IMG/VR virus record: IMGVR_UViG_3300042879_004946
Span: 1-64,000 of that record
Strand: one strand, 5' to 3'
Length of the DNA: 64,000 nt
Source: a virus
A program made the translations under genes and the position numbers. Shown here piece after piece: positions 22,401 to 31,877 of the stretch; within the stretch, counting starts at the first letter, position 1, and the number at the start of each line of letters is the position of its first letter. The notes under the pieces were generated by a model, which saw only the letters and a list, made by a program, of their open reading frames with translations, was not told where the DNA came from and did not search any database.

Positions 22401-24926
22401 CCATAAATCGCGTAACGATGACATCGGTGATACATCATAATCAACCGTGTTATTCACATTAAGTATTGTTGTTCTATTTGGGTGAACTACCTTACCTAAA
22501 AATATATTTTCCCTTCTTTGTTGTGGGGTTGGGAATGAAGTTTGTTGATATAGAGTACCCCCACTATTAACTAATAAATAAGTTGCGTCTGCTGATGTAA
22601 GGTTAGGTAACGAGATATTCGTACCACCACTATAATAAATGTTTAACACCAAAGGGTTTGTTGAATACTCATAAGTGTTATATACAATCCAACCCCTCAT
22701 TTGGGATACATTTATAGTTGTTGTTGACGCAGTTGTTGCACCTGTATAATAATAAGTACCTGTCGATATGACATTACCTAATAACACATTAACCTCTTGT
22801 TGTGTTAAACTTTGTAACGGATTTTCATTTTCAATTTTAACGTAAATTTTACCGTTTACTGGGTCGGAACTTAAGCACCACCCAATGGTTGAAATTCTTG
22901 AGGTTAATGCAATTGAATTCGGGTTATTTGTTATACCACCATCAATAGTATCAGATAAAAATAATTCTTGACCCACAGTAAACCCACTTGTGTTTAAATC
23001 CCTAACAATACCAAAATTGGTCATAAAACCAAACCCGCCGTTTGGTATATTATGAGTTGCTACACCTGAACTTTGTGCTAAACTATCGGTAAAAGTAAGA
23101 CCTAATTTAGATGCGTTAGCTAATGCAACTGTAGGTATACCTCCAGTCGCTCCTGTAATATGGAGAACTTGTCCGTTATTAATTTGAACCCCGGTTTGAT
23201 TATAAATTCTAATTAAAGATTCTTGACCGATATTAACAGTAACATCATTACCACTAGTTATCGGTTTATAAGATAAAGCATTTTCATTATAATCAAAATA
23301 TAGTGTACCACCAGTTATTGAAGGTATTGTAGGGTTAATATTAAAATCAATATAATTTACTGGTGATAAAGCTACAGCACTTAAAGTTGTTGCACTTATG
23401 GAACCGTTAACAGTTAGTCCAGTAAAAGTATTAATAAAAACATTTAACGGTGCTTGACCTTGATTTTGAGATATGGTTAATTTATTTGCATCATTATAGG
23501 TAAAACCTGTAACGTATGTATCAATTCCTGTTACTGTACCACCAGTTAAAAATCCCGGGATTGTAACCGAACCATTTTGTCTATTGAGTGTTAATGTACC
23601 ATTAGAATAAGTACCACCTGTTACATAATAATCGGTAAACCCTGTAACAACAACATTAACATTATCAGTTCTGGTTAAAGTTAAATTACCAGTATTTGGA
23701 TTATAATTACCGCTACTTAAATAAATGTCGGTAAATCCTGTTAAAAACCCAGAAACTTGAAACGAACCACCTACATTATTAAAAAATGTTGCAACACCAT
23801 TACTAGGGTTGTAGGTACCGCCCGTAACAGTAATGTCACCCGCTAAAATACCTAAATTTTGAGTTAAAGGTGCAACACCATTATTTTGGAAAATAGTTAA
23901 ATCGTAAGTGCCTGTATTAAATGTAAAACCAGTGACAAAAGTATCCGCACTTAATAAACCACTTATTGAAACTGAGCCATTTTGACGGTTTAGTGTTAAA
24001 ACACCATTGGAGTAGGTACCACCTGTAACAAAATTATCTGTATCTGTAGTACCAGTTAAAAATCCTGTTATAGTTACTAAACCATTTTGTCTGTTAAGTG
24101 TTAATGTACCATTAGAATAGGTACCACCCGTAACAAAATTATCTGTAATACCTGTTATAGTAACAGAACCATTTTGCCTATTAAGAGTTAATGTACCACT
24201 AGAAAAAGTACCACCTGTGACAAAATTATCTGGGTCTATAGGTAGACCTAAATATGTAGATGCGGATAAACTACCATTGATAGTTAAACCTGTAAAATTA
24301 TTTATTGAAACCGTTAAAGGTGTTAAACCCTGGTTTCTATTTATTGTTAAATTATTATTAGAATATGTGAAACCCGTTGTGAAAGTATCTGTTGTTCCAG
24401 TTAAAAAACCAGATACACTTACTGAACCATTTTGTCTATTTAATGTTAAAGTTCCGTTTGAATAGGTGCCGCCTGTAACATAATAATCAGGAATACCAGT
24501 TAAGTTTGAACCATCACCATAGTAGGTTGTTGCTGATATATACGATAAAGAGTTTATTGGATCCCAAACGGTTATTGGTGAACAACCATGCAGGTTTGAA
24601 ATATATAAATTACTTACACAACTTGCTGAAGTATTACCAGTAAAAATTGCAGTCGTTGAAAATCCAGAAATTGAAATGTTAACGCCGTCATTTCTGTTTA
24701 AAATTAAAACACCTTCGGAATAAGTACCGCCCGTAATAAAAGTATCAGTAGTTCCGGTTAAGAATCCAGATATCAATAAACTAACACCATCATTTCGACC
24801 TAAAGTTAAAGTACCACTAGAATAGGTACCACCTGTAACATAGATATCAGTGCCAGTTGAACCGGTGTTACCTGTATCTACGATAAAAATTTTAGTTATA
24901 TCCCCTTGTTGACAAAAATTACTCAT
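19476..24926 (-). CDS. Giant tail fibre with GGTYSNGTLTLNRQNG and SHAEG repeats (1816 aa)
   Basis: The N-terminal third (about 20-530) is a run of about 12 repeats of the type TGGTYSNGTLTLNRQNGSVT, interrupted by YGDGSNLTGI and a Cys-containing SNLHGCSPI module. The middle (550-1100) is beta-rich. Residues about 1170-1300 resemble a C1q-like jelly roll (YYGSFSNTGNIPV...). Then come about 12 GxYSHAEG repeats (about 1350-1650), the YadA-head type left-handed beta roll of trimeric adhesins. The C-terminus is a T/G-rich tip with DGSNWFII. Family logic gives a trimeric host-binding fibre. The same modules recur in the two plus-strand fibre genes at 29565-33911. The start overlaps the stop of the upstream gene by one base. 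Confidence 0.85.
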   Translation of the reverse strand: MSNFCQQGDITKIFIVDTGNTGSTGTDIYVTGGTYSSGTLTLGRNDGVSLLISGFLTGTTDTFITGGTYSEGVLILNRNDGVNISISGFSTTAIFTGNTSASCVSNLYISNLHGCSPITVWDPINSLSYISATTYYGDGSNLTGIPDYYVTGGTYSNGTLTLNRQNGSVSVSGFLTGTTDTFTTGFTYSNNNLTINRNQGLTPLTVSINNFTGLTINGSLSASTYLGLPIDPDNFVTGGTFSSGTLTLNRQNGSVTITGITDNFVTGGTYSNGTLTLNRQNGLVTITGFLTGTTDTDNFVTGGTYSNGVLTLNRQNGSVSISGLLSADTFVTGFTFNTGTYDLTIFQNNGVAPLTQNLGILAGDITVTGGTYNPSNGVATFFNNVGGSFQVSGFLTGFTDIYLSSGNYNPNTGNLTLTRTDNVNVVVTGFTDYYVTGGTYSNGTLTLNRQNGSVTIPGFLTGGTVTGIDTYVTGFTYNDANKLTISQNQGQAPLNVFINTFTGLTVNGSISATTLSAVALSPVNYIDFNINPTIPSITGGTLYFDYNENALSYKPITSGNDVTVNIGQESLIRIYNQTGVQINNGQVLHITGATGGIPTVALANASKLGLTFTDSLAQSSGVATHNIPNGGFGFMTNFGIVRDLNTSGFTVGQELFLSDTIDGGITNNPNSIALTSRISTIGWCLSSDPVNGKIYVKIENENPLQSLTQQEVNVLLGNVISTGTYYYTGATTASTTTINVSQMRGWIVYNTYEYSTNPLVLNIYYSGGTNISLPNLTSADATYLLVNSGGTLYQQTSFPTPQQRRENIFLGKVVHPNRTTILNVNNTVDYDVSPMSSLRDLWSPIKLINEGVLVSPNGSNLNINISSGTLWGNGIGWVTNELNPNSVGISAKVPASFFYRTQTGGTSSSVSVIDPTKYDVNGAITSMGAANSDNASNQRVYLYPTGVLNILYGQTNYGSLTEAVAGIQTESFVVYPNAKNTGILIGIISVRNDIVADGQPLTNSSYAVFTPVSKFGELLGGTGGLSTTTLQQAYNNSTNPEIVTNSTLDGVQFRGGTGSDTDKNIIIENNAGTQTAWLNADGSSLFTTLTATTKIITTNFQMTSGATNGYVLTSDASGNARWAVSTGGSGSTGTDYYVTGGTYNNTTGILTLNRQNGSLSIPGFTTSLSGYALNYYGSFSNTGNIPVTAANTSTVWTYNQTELSNGITIVDNSKIKVFNKGVYEIGYSPQIEKTQGTDALVTIWAEVNGNPVTRSSSTLGLVSNSTYQLPFVSLIFELEANDYVQFYFSSNSQYVQLTALSGLTTPTRPDSPSLIVIAKQIGASVPSSYVFTGNTSANCISDIYVSNLHGCSPITIHDSIQNFGSSATGITSFAFGNTTVAAGDYSHAEGNLSIASGIASHAEGNLAQAKGEYSHAEGDNTRAIGDYSHAEGQEAISSGSYSHAEGYATLVSGSWSHAEGRGSKTAGNYSHAEGDGSHAVGERSHAEGLTTSSLGYGSHSEGLSTATGIYAYTLDSVLAGVLTLNTSYGDVTTEFSNTVILLDGVTLSYLNISSVNWNGTNTIITLQDALINSGTLVGVPSNVLPTGADQIISNSHSHTEGEVTKALGIGSHAEGLNTLSMGDYSHSQGINTIALGYGSFASGSGSTVSGIASFIHSTNSTVTGDRSVVLGGQGISGTSSDFVYVSSLNINSTPANNDALTQILVRDSSSGEVKYRDSSTLGGGSSYSIVKPLNNYISSATTGEQIILCNTSGGTFNVTLPNNGNAKVTIKKIGGAPNLIVNTSGGQTIDGTSTATVTVVNASITFITDGSNWFII

Positions 24927-25966
24927 TATAGTGGTATTGTTCCTCTTAATATTATTTCAGATATTTGTGTAGCATCCATTCTAACAATATTGATACTAAC
25001 TAAATCACCGTTATGTACCGTAAAAGGCACTGTCACAACATTACCATTAACACGAATTGTAACCGCAGTTATATTTTCAGTTTCTAAAGAAGTAAAATTT
25101 GCATCAGAGTCGGATTGAAAATTTAAATAAGTCGGTGCACTAACTAAAAACTGAACTATTAAGTTTAAACTTTTATCATTTTGACTTTGATCTTTAATAA
25201 ATTTTGCAACATTTTTTGGCCTTTTATCGGTTAAATCATAAGTTAAAACTGTTCTATTAACCGCTGGTACTATTTTAAATTCATCTTTATCTAATGTATA
25301 AGCCATCATTTTTAACTCATACGTTTGAACGTAATATCTTTTTTCATCAATATTATCAATCGTGGATTCGTCACCAACACTCTCCAGTATGATAGGGAAA
25401 TAATTGCCTTTTATGTTAACGTAAGACTGTGATGAACTAAAAGTTTTTAATACTTTTTGATTTAAAACATTTAATTCTGCCATACGATAGGTAAAAAATC
25501 TAATAGTATACGTTAAATCAACACCAACTGGCTGTGGTGCCATATAAACATCCGCACCTTTACGATTGCCGTCCCAAGTTGGAACCACCATATATGGAAA
25601 AGTTTTTCTAACAGGAATTTTAAAATCACTTGGGTTAGTACCTGGTTGGCCTTCTGGTTTTCTAACAACAGAAATAAAAGGTATTTTTATATTTTTATAT
25701 TTATCAGAACTTTGCCAGGTTTTGGTAAACTCTGTCCACCTTTGAGCCGTTAAAAACGTAACAGGAATTTTTTCACCATCAATAACCAACTCTAGTTCAG
25801 TATTTACCCAATCAACAAAACCACCATCTAAATCAGTAAAATCAATACCTCTTGGCAAAGGCGTATTTTTTTGGTCAATAAAATTTTCCAAATACTGTCT
25901 TGGGTTACTTTGTTGTAAACCAGGTTGTAAATCTAAATCTTTTTTTATTTTTTTAGGTAGTCCCAT
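24926..25966 (-). CDS. Virion structural protein, baseplate/connector type
   Basis: This 346-residue soluble protein shows no repeats. An N-terminal motif KKIKKDLDLQPGLQQSNPR leads to alpha/beta segments such as VIDGEKIPVTFLTAQRWTEF (about 62-81) and FPYMVVPTWDGNRKGADVY (about 125-143). A conserved-looking PQPVGVDLTYTIRFFTYRM stretch follows, and the C-terminal strands (about 280-346) look like an Ig-like or fibre-attachment domain. I cannot name the T4 counterpart. Position, directly upstream of the giant fibre and one base overlapping it, suggests the baseplate or fibre-attachment protein. Confidence 0.55.
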   Translation of the reverse strand: MGLPKKIKKDLDLQPGLQQSNPRQYLENFIDQKNTPLPRGIDFTDLDGGFVDWVNTELELVIDGEKIPVTFLTAQRWTEFTKTWQSSDKYKNIKIPFISVVRKPEGQPGTNPSDFKIPVRKTFPYMVVPTWDGNRKGADVYMAPQPVGVDLTYTIRFFTYRMAELNVLNQKVLKTFSSSQSYVNIKGNYFPIILESVGDESTIDNIDEKRYYVQTYELKMMAYTLDKDEFKIVPAVNRTVLTYDLTDKRPKNVAKFIKDQSQNDKSLNLIVQFLVSAPTYLNFQSDSDANFTSLETENITAVTIRVNGNVVTVPFTVHNGDLVSINIVRMDATQISEIILRGTIPL

Positions 25967-25969
25967 TTA

Positions 25970-26485
25970 TTAAAATTTTGGCAAAAACTCATTACTATCT
26001 GCATTAACGCAGTTTATTGTTCTGTAATAACCTTTATAACCAAGCCTTGTATGTTTGTTATCTGAGAATATTTTACCATCATTTGCAACGGTAAAATATT
26101 TTATATTATCTTCTTTATCGACATAACCAATGTAATCACCATAGGAAATATCACAATCTAATTCGTCTAACTGTTCTTGAAAAATATGAAAAGTTAATTT
26201 ACCATATTCTAAATATCGGTTCATACCACCAGAATATGCTTTATTTTCACTTTGGTCTAAAACAAAACGAACCCTAAGTTCTTTTGGTGATTTAAACCTA
26301 ATTTCATTTGATTTTGCTTCACCATAAACCGCATCAACTTCTGTTTGAGTTCTATCAACCTCAAAAAGAACAACTACAAAGTTTAAATCACCTTCTAGAT
26401 GTTCGCGGGCCATTTCGTTCTCAATTCCGAAGTCTATACTATCATAGAATTTCCCAAGTCTTTGTATAGGTCTGCGTTTAGCCAT
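25970..26485 (-). CDS. Hypothetical virion structural protein
   Basis: This 171-residue protein starts MAKRRPIQRLGKFYDS at ATG 26485; the extension to 26491 would need a TTG start. It has a mixed alpha/beta character with VVVLFEVDRTQTEVDAVYGE (about 36-55), a Gly-Gly-Met loop and a barrel-like C-terminus (YGDYIGYVDKEDNIKYFTV, about 118-136). Three bases separate it from the structural gene at 24926-25966, so they are probably translationally coupled. The family is not recognised; a head-tail connector or neck role is a guess from position. Confidence 0.5.
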   Translation of the reverse strand: MAKRRPIQRLGKFYDSIDFGIENEMAREHLEGDLNFVVVLFEVDRTQTEVDAVYGEAKSNEIRFKSPKELRVRFVLDQSENKAYSGGMNRYLEYGKLTFHIFQEQLDELDCDISYGDYIGYVDKEDNIKYFTVANDGKIFSDNKHTRLGYKGYYRTINCVNADSNEFLPKF

Positions 26486-26526
26486 AATCAACTTTTTTTA
26501 TAAATATTTAGTAAACACCTATTTTA

Positions 26527-26557
26527 TTTATTTTTTATAAATTGTTGATTATATTTA
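26527..26557 (+). promoter_or_regulatory. Variant promoter TTTA-N19-TATATTTA for the helicase gene
   Basis: TTTA (26527-26530), 19 bases, TATATTTA (26550-26557), 9 bases before the helicase ATG. The DNA polymerase gene has the same variant layout (36882-36912). The segment is AT-rich, so chance matches are possible. Confidence 0.35.
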
Positions 26558-26566
26558 TTCTACTTT

Positions 26567-28384
26567 ATGGTAGATTTAACTAGATTAAAAAGTAAAACAA
26601 CATTAGAAAAGTTAAAAAACTATGTAGGTGAAAATGAACACATTTTAAAAATGAAAAAAAAATTCGAAAATGAAGGTTTTTTCATTTTAACACCAAGTCA
26701 AATATCTTACATAGAAGAAAATTATAATTTTTCACCCATAGAATTCAATAAAATTGTTGAGATAACCGCTTATTTTGGTGAACAATTAAAAGAAAAATTT
26801 GCTTTAAAAAACGTACCTGAAAAAGTTTTTATTGAAAAACTTTTAAGTGATGGTGAAAAATCTTATCACGTCAAAGGCAAACTTTATAAAAACCAAAAAG
26901 AAAGTGTATATTATCATATACCAAAAACACAATTACTAACAGATTTATTTTTTGAATCATATGAAGATTTAGAAGTTGATTTTGAATCTGTTAATAAAGT
27001 AAATAAAAAAAATAGAAACTTATTTCCACACCAAGAAACTGCAATAAAATTTTTATTAAAAAGAGACAAATCTATTTTATCTGACGATATGGGTTTGGGA
27101 AAAACGAAATCGGCAATCGCTGCAGCTTTGTTATCTGGTGCTGAAAAAATATTAGTTGTTTGCCCTGCAAACGCAAAAATTAACTGGTTTCGTGAAATTA
27201 CTGAATATTTGGATGAAGAAATGGTCACCATAGTTAAAAGTGGATATTGGCAACCAAAAGTTTTTACCATTATTAATTACGATATTTTAAATCGTTTTCA
27301 CGAAATTCAAGATAAAAGAAAAAAAGAAGAGACCAAAAGTTACATTAATGAAGAAAAATTTGATTTAATGATTGTTGACGAGGCTCATATGATAAAAAAT
27401 AAAGATAGCATTCGTGGTAAGATTGTTGCACAAATCACTGAAAATATTCCTAAAGTTTGGTTATTAACAGGAACGCCGATATCAAATAGACCAATGGATT
27501 ACTACAATCTATTAAAGATTTGTAAAGTTCCAGTAACTGATAATTTTCAACATTTCGCATATCGTTATTGTGCTGCGAAATCATTTAATAAAAAATTAGC
27601 ATCAGGTAAAATTAAAAGAATTTGGTTGACCGATGGTGCTTCTAATTTAGAAGAGCTACATCAAAAAACTAAAAATTATATTCTTCGTAGAAAAAAAGAA
27701 GACCATTTAGATTTACCACCTAAAATTATTTCACCTTTTTATTTAGAGTTAGAAAATAGAAAAGGTTACGAAAGTGCTTTTGAAGAATACGTTACTTGGT
27801 TAAAATTAGAAGGTAGAAGATTAGGACCAGCAAGACAAATGGTGGAAATGGTGGTTTTACGAAAATTTATTTCACAGGAAAAAATTCCACACACTATTGA
27901 CATGGTGCAAAACTTTTTAGAACAATCAGAAACCAAAAAAGTTATTATATTTACTGTTTTCACTGAAAGTTTAAAAAAATTAAAAGACGAACTTGGTGAC
28001 ATTGCGGTTTGTCACAACGGTGAAATGTCGGATAAGGAAAAACAAAAAAGTATTGATAAATTCCAAAACGATCCAAAAGTTAGGGTTTTTATTGGTAATA
28101 TTGTTTCAGCTGGTTCCGCAATCACATTAACTGCGTCAGATACAACTTTGTTTCATGATATCGATTTTGTTCCTGCAAACCACCAACAAGCTGAGGATAG
28201 ATCCTACCGTATCGGCCAAGACAAAACGGTTAACATATATTACCCCATATTTGAAAATAGCATAGAAGAAAAAATTTACGAAATTCTACAAAAGAAAAAA
28301 GAAATAATATCTAAAGTTATGGGTGAAAAAGTTGATCACATAGATATTGCTGAAGATTTTATTTCAACTTTATTTAAAATATAA
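26567..28384 (+). CDS. SNF2-family DNA helicase/translocase
   Basis: This 605-residue superfamily-2 ATPase has an N-terminal domain of about 150 residues with no clear match. Walker A is at 173-181 (DMGLGKTKS), motif Ia is VVCPANAKINW, the DEAH box is at 271-274, and motif III is LTGTPISNR. In the second RecA lobe are KVIIFTVFTESLKKL, VFIGNIVSAGSAITLTAS and QAEDRSYRIGQ, the last typical of SNF2 proteins. The layout resembles SMARCAL1/HepA-type annealing helicases and is analogous to T4 UvsW in role. It probably acts in replication or recombination-fork processing. It stands alone between divergent structural genes. Confidence 0.85.
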   Translation: MVDLTRLKSKTTLEKLKNYVGENEHILKMKKKFENEGFFILTPSQISYIEENYNFSPIEFNKIVEITAYFGEQLKEKFALKNVPEKVFIEKLLSDGEKSYHVKGKLYKNQKESVYYHIPKTQLLTDLFFESYEDLEVDFESVNKVNKKNRNLFPHQETAIKFLLKRDKSILSDDMGLGKTKSAIAAALLSGAEKILVVCPANAKINWFREITEYLDEEMVTIVKSGYWQPKVFTIINYDILNRFHEIQDKRKKEETKSYINEEKFDLMIVDEAHMIKNKDSIRGKIVAQITENIPKVWLLTGTPISNRPMDYYNLLKICKVPVTDNFQHFAYRYCAAKSFNKKLASGKIKRIWLTDGASNLEELHQKTKNYILRRKKEDHLDLPPKIISPFYLELENRKGYESAFEEYVTWLKLEGRRLGPARQMVEMVVLRKFISQEKIPHTIDMVQNFLEQSETKKVIIFTVFTESLKKLKDELGDIAVCHNGEMSDKEKQKSIDKFQNDPKVRVFIGNIVSAGSAITLTASDTTLFHDIDFVPANHQQAEDRSYRIGQDKTVNIYYPIFENSIEEKIYEILQKKKEIISKVMGEKVDHIDIAEDFISTLFKI

Positions 28385-28392
28385 AAGTAATG

Positions 28393-28401
28393 GATATTTA
28401 T
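28393..28401 (+). promoter_or_regulatory. GATATTTAT start-proximal element
   Basis: 16 bases upstream of the ATG at 28418, at the head of the plus-strand fibre operon. Confidence 0.5.
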
Positions 28402-28417
28402 CTATTAAAAAACCTAA

Positions 28418-29563
28418 ATGACTTTAGTAATAGATGATATCGAAAAGGAAAAAGTTTTCCGTCAAATCAGACATAGGTTAGGTGCTCCACTTAGAAAAAT
28501 AGAATTATCCGATGAACAACTTTGTACTTTATTGGAAATTGCTATCGAAGATCATTCGGCCTACATAAATGAATGGTTGATAGAGGCACAATGGTCTTCT
28601 TTAGATAATATAAATTTAAACACAACAGATTTAACCAAGGCATTAACAACCAGAGGTCAGGATTATGAGGATAGTTTTACTTATGCGTATTCTAAAATTG
28701 TTGGTTTACAAGCTAGAGGCCCTTGGGAGCTAAAACAAGATTATGTGGTTTTAAATGACCACCAACAAGTGTATCAAATACCAGCTGGTCGTGAGGTAAG
28801 TGAAGTACTTTATTTCCAACCGCCAACTGTAGATTACGCTTTATATTCTAATTATGGTTTTGGTGATTATGGTTTTGGTGGTGGTGTTGCTCAATTACCT
28901 TATGGTGCTGCTGGTGGTGGTTTTGGATACGGTGGTTTTTATTTGGCACCAGCTTTTGATATTGTATTAAGAAACTCAGATTATAATTTAAAACAAAGAT
29001 TAGTTAGTTCAGAATTAATCTATTGGATTACGGCAGGCCCTAACGGTACTAAATTTTTACATTTAGCACCACCTCCAGGTAGTCGTTTAGCTTTTGGACG
29101 TGGTGGTTTTGCCGGAGGTAATTCCATCAATGTTGCCGGTAGTCGAGTTTGGTATTGGTATTACGAAACAACGACGGCTGAAGATCGTTTACGTTGTTTA
29201 AACGCAAATAAAGATATTGTAAAATTACCTTCTGACGTTCCGATTGATGTTGTTAATTTTACAGAATTAAACACACCATCAAAACAATGGGTCAGAGATT
29301 ATTTTACTGCCTTATGTAAAGAAACTTTAGGTAGGGTTCGTGGAAAATTTGGTGGTGTTTTGGGTGTTGCTGACGCTGAGGTTACAATGGATTATGAATC
29401 TTTATTGTCAGAATCCAAGGAAGATAAGGAGAAGTTGATGACACGTCTTAATGAAAGACTAGAAAGATTACGTCCGGATAACATGTTGACCAGAAAGGCA
29501 ACAGAGGCTGAACAATTAAATAAAATGTTACAATACAGACCTTTAGGTTTTACAGTTATATAA
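28418..29563 (+). CDS. Virion structural protein with Gly-rich insertion (neck/baseplate type)
   Basis: This 381-residue protein has an N-terminal helical part (VFRQIRHRLGAPLRKIELSDEQLCTLLEIAIEDHS, given here in part, about 13-48). The core contains WELKQDYVVLND and GREVSEVLYFQPP. A Gly/Tyr-rich loop (about 145-185, YGFGDYGFGGG) follows, and then a C-terminal helical region (about 310-381) with ESLLSESKEDKEKLM. It is similar in style to phage neck or connector proteins conserved in large myoviruses, but the exact T4 equivalent is unclear. It is the first gene of the plus-strand structural operon and ends 1 base before the next fibre gene. Confidence 0.55.
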   Translation: MTLVIDDIEKEKVFRQIRHRLGAPLRKIELSDEQLCTLLEIAIEDHSAYINEWLIEAQWSSLDNINLNTTDLTKALTTRGQDYEDSFTYAYSKIVGLQARGPWELKQDYVVLNDHQQVYQIPAGREVSEVLYFQPPTVDYALYSNYGFGDYGFGGGVAQLPYGAAGGGFGYGGFYLAPAFDIVLRNSDYNLKQRLVSSELIYWITAGPNGTKFLHLAPPPGSRLAFGRGGFAGGNSINVAGSRVWYWYYETTTAEDRLRCLNANKDIVKLPSDVPIDVVNFTELNTPSKQWVRDYFTALCKETLGRVRGKFGGVLGVADAEVTMDYESLLSESKEDKEKLMTRLNERLERLRPDNMLTRKATEAEQLNKMLQYRPLGFTVI

Positions 29564-29564
29564 A

Positions 29565-31862
29565 ATGGCACAATTTTTTACTCGCCCAAACATAGAAGAT
29601 AGAACCATGGTACAATACAGTTCAATGGTAATTAATTTATCAGGAACTACGGCAATCGCAAACCCTGGGTATTTAAAAATTAACCAAGGTGCGGCACCAG
29701 GTTTAGTTGCAACATCTTTAGATTTTGATGGTACCGTTGTTTGGGGCCCAGTTAGTGGTTTAAGTTGGTCGATATCAGCTTGCACCTCACCCTTATACGT
29801 TAATAATATTGTTGCATGTCCGTCATCAGCTGGTACCATTGTGGTACAATCTGGAATCTTAACGGTTAACGGGGCTTTACAATTAAACCCAACATTATCA
29901 GGTGGTACCGCTGGTGACCGTCTTTTAGTTATAGATAGTAATGGTTATGTTAAAGTTGGTCAAACAGGTACTTCTATAAGTTCTTTAAGTTATAACAATA
30001 ACAACTTAACCTTAACCTTAAACGATGGTAGTATTTTTACTGCAACCATTAACACAATGACAGGATTAACTATTAATGGCAATTTAACCGTTAGTGGTAA
30101 CACAAGAATTGTTGGTAATACTTCTGTAATTGGTAATTTAAATGTTACTGGTAATACTTCTATTAACGGTTCAGTAAGTGCGACAACTTATTATGGTGAT
30201 GGTTCTAATTTAACAGGTATTCCTGACTACTACGTGACTGGTGGTACTTTTGGTGGTAATGTTTTAACTTTAAATCGCCAAAACGGTTCTGTCACGATTG
30301 CAGGTTTTACCGGTTTTACTGATAATTTTGTAACTGGTGGTACTTATAATTATAGTACCGGAACTTTAACATTAAACAGGCAAAACGGTTCTCTTTCAGT
30401 TTCTGGTTTAAGTTTTACAGGCAACACTTTAGGTACTTGTATTACTGATATATACGTTCAAAATTTATATGGTTGTAGTAATCCTATAACAATAGGGAGT
30501 TCACTTAAAAGTTCTGCAGGTGGCTCTACCGCGGCAGGAACATCAGCTTTTGCTTTCGGTAACAATGTTGCTGCGACAGGTAACTTTTCCATGGCTCAAG
30601 GTAATGGAACATCAACTGCTGGTGGAACATATGCTCATGCAGAAGGTGCTAATACAACCGCTAGTGGGTTAGGTTCTCACGCAGAGGGGTTATCAACAAC
30701 ATCATCAGGTCAATATGCACATGCTGAAGGTAGAGGGACTGTTGCATCAGGAAACTATTCACACGCACAAGGGTTATTTACAAACGCAACAACAGAAGGA
30801 ACTTTTGCATCAGGTTCAGGTTCAACCGCATCGGGAGCAAATTCTTTTATCCATTCAGTTGGATCAACGGTTTCTGGTAATAGGTCAGTTGTTTTAGGTG
30901 GTTTTGGAATAAACGGAACATCAAATGATTTTGTTTATGTCCCAAGTTTAAACATTAACACAACACCAACAAATAATGATTCAAATGCTCAAATTTTATC
31001 AAGAAATTCTAGTACCGGTAATATTGAATATACTAATCTATCTTTATTAACCGCTTATACTGATACTTTTGTAACCGGTTTTACTTATAACAATGCAAAC
31101 AGGTTAACAATAAGTAGAAACGGGAGTCAACCTGATTTAACGGTTAATATTAACAGATTAACTGGATTAACTGTTACAAACGGTTTATCCGCAGATACCT
31201 TAACATTAACCACAATGGCGGTAACTGCAAGTACTAGCACCCAAGCTTTAGTTAGAAATACAACAACTGGTGTTGTTGAAAGTCGACCATTTGGTTTGGA
31301 AAGTATTATTCTTGTAACTTCAGCTTCAACCATACCAATAGCAGGCGTTGGGCCAAGTTTCGATTCGATTAAAGGCATACCACAAGGCCAAGTTATTACG
31401 GGTTATACCACTATATATAGTAACAATGTTTCCCAATCCGGACCAACAGTAAACACTAACTTTGGTACATATGATAATACAACAGGTTTATTTACGACAA
31501 ATGTGAATGCGACTTTAATGTTAAACGCATATATACATTTAAAACCAGACACTAGCACATCAACCGCGTGGTCACTTTCGGGGACTGGTGAATTTGGTAT
31601 TGGTATTTGTCCTAATAACGCAACTGATATTTATGTTGGTGATTATCAAACAATAATCCCTGACCCTGATACGGCACAATATGTTTATGAATTGTATGGA
31701 GCAAACGCACCAAGAACAAATCAAATAGATATCAGTATTAGCACTGTAATTTACGCAGCTTCTAATTCTAGTTTTAGAGTTAAAGTTTTAAATAAAACTG
31801 ATAGAAATTATACTGGTGTTCAAGGTGACGGTATCAGATTTTCAATAACAAGAATAATGTAA
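29565..31862 (+). CDS. Tail fibre with SHAEG-type repeats and C1q-like tip (765 aa)
   Basis: A short N-terminal domain (1-130) with RPNIEDRTMVQYSS is followed by NLTVSGNTRIVGNTSVIGN triplet-like beta repeats. Next come SATTYYGDGSNLTGIPDYY, two TGGT...LNRQNGS units and a Cys-module. About five AHAEG/SHAEG/SHAQG beta-roll repeats (about 345-415) follow. A conserved VYVPSLNINTTPTNND connector leads to a C-terminal jelly-roll-like domain (about 580-765) ending DGIRFSITRIM. The same tip ends the gene at 31878-33911, showing duplication. It is a trimeric receptor-binding fibre by family analogy. Confidence 0.8.
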   Translation: MAQFFTRPNIEDRTMVQYSSMVINLSGTTAIANPGYLKINQGAAPGLVATSLDFDGTVVWGPVSGLSWSISACTSPLYVNNIVACPSSAGTIVVQSGILTVNGALQLNPTLSGGTAGDRLLVIDSNGYVKVGQTGTSISSLSYNNNNLTLTLNDGSIFTATINTMTGLTINGNLTVSGNTRIVGNTSVIGNLNVTGNTSINGSVSATTYYGDGSNLTGIPDYYVTGGTFGGNVLTLNRQNGSVTIAGFTGFTDNFVTGGTYNYSTGTLTLNRQNGSLSVSGLSFTGNTLGTCITDIYVQNLYGCSNPITIGSSLKSSAGGSTAAGTSAFAFGNNVAATGNFSMAQGNGTSTAGGTYAHAEGANTTASGLGSHAEGLSTTSSGQYAHAEGRGTVASGNYSHAQGLFTNATTEGTFASGSGSTASGANSFIHSVGSTVSGNRSVVLGGFGINGTSNDFVYVPSLNINTTPTNNDSNAQILSRNSSTGNIEYTNLSLLTAYTDTFVTGFTYNNANRLTISRNGSQPDLTVNINRLTGLTVTNGLSADTLTLTTMAVTASTSTQALVRNTTTGVVESRPFGLESIILVTSASTIPIAGVGPSFDSIKGIPQGQVITGYTTIYSNNVSQSGPTVNTNFGTYDNTTGLFTTNVNATLMLNAYIHLKPDTSTSTAWSLSGTGEFGIGICPNNATDIYVGDYQTIIPDPDTAQYVYELYGANAPRTNQIDISISTVIYAASNSSFRVKVLNKTDRNYTGVQGDGIRFSITRIM

Positions 31863-31877
31863 AAAATATAATATAAA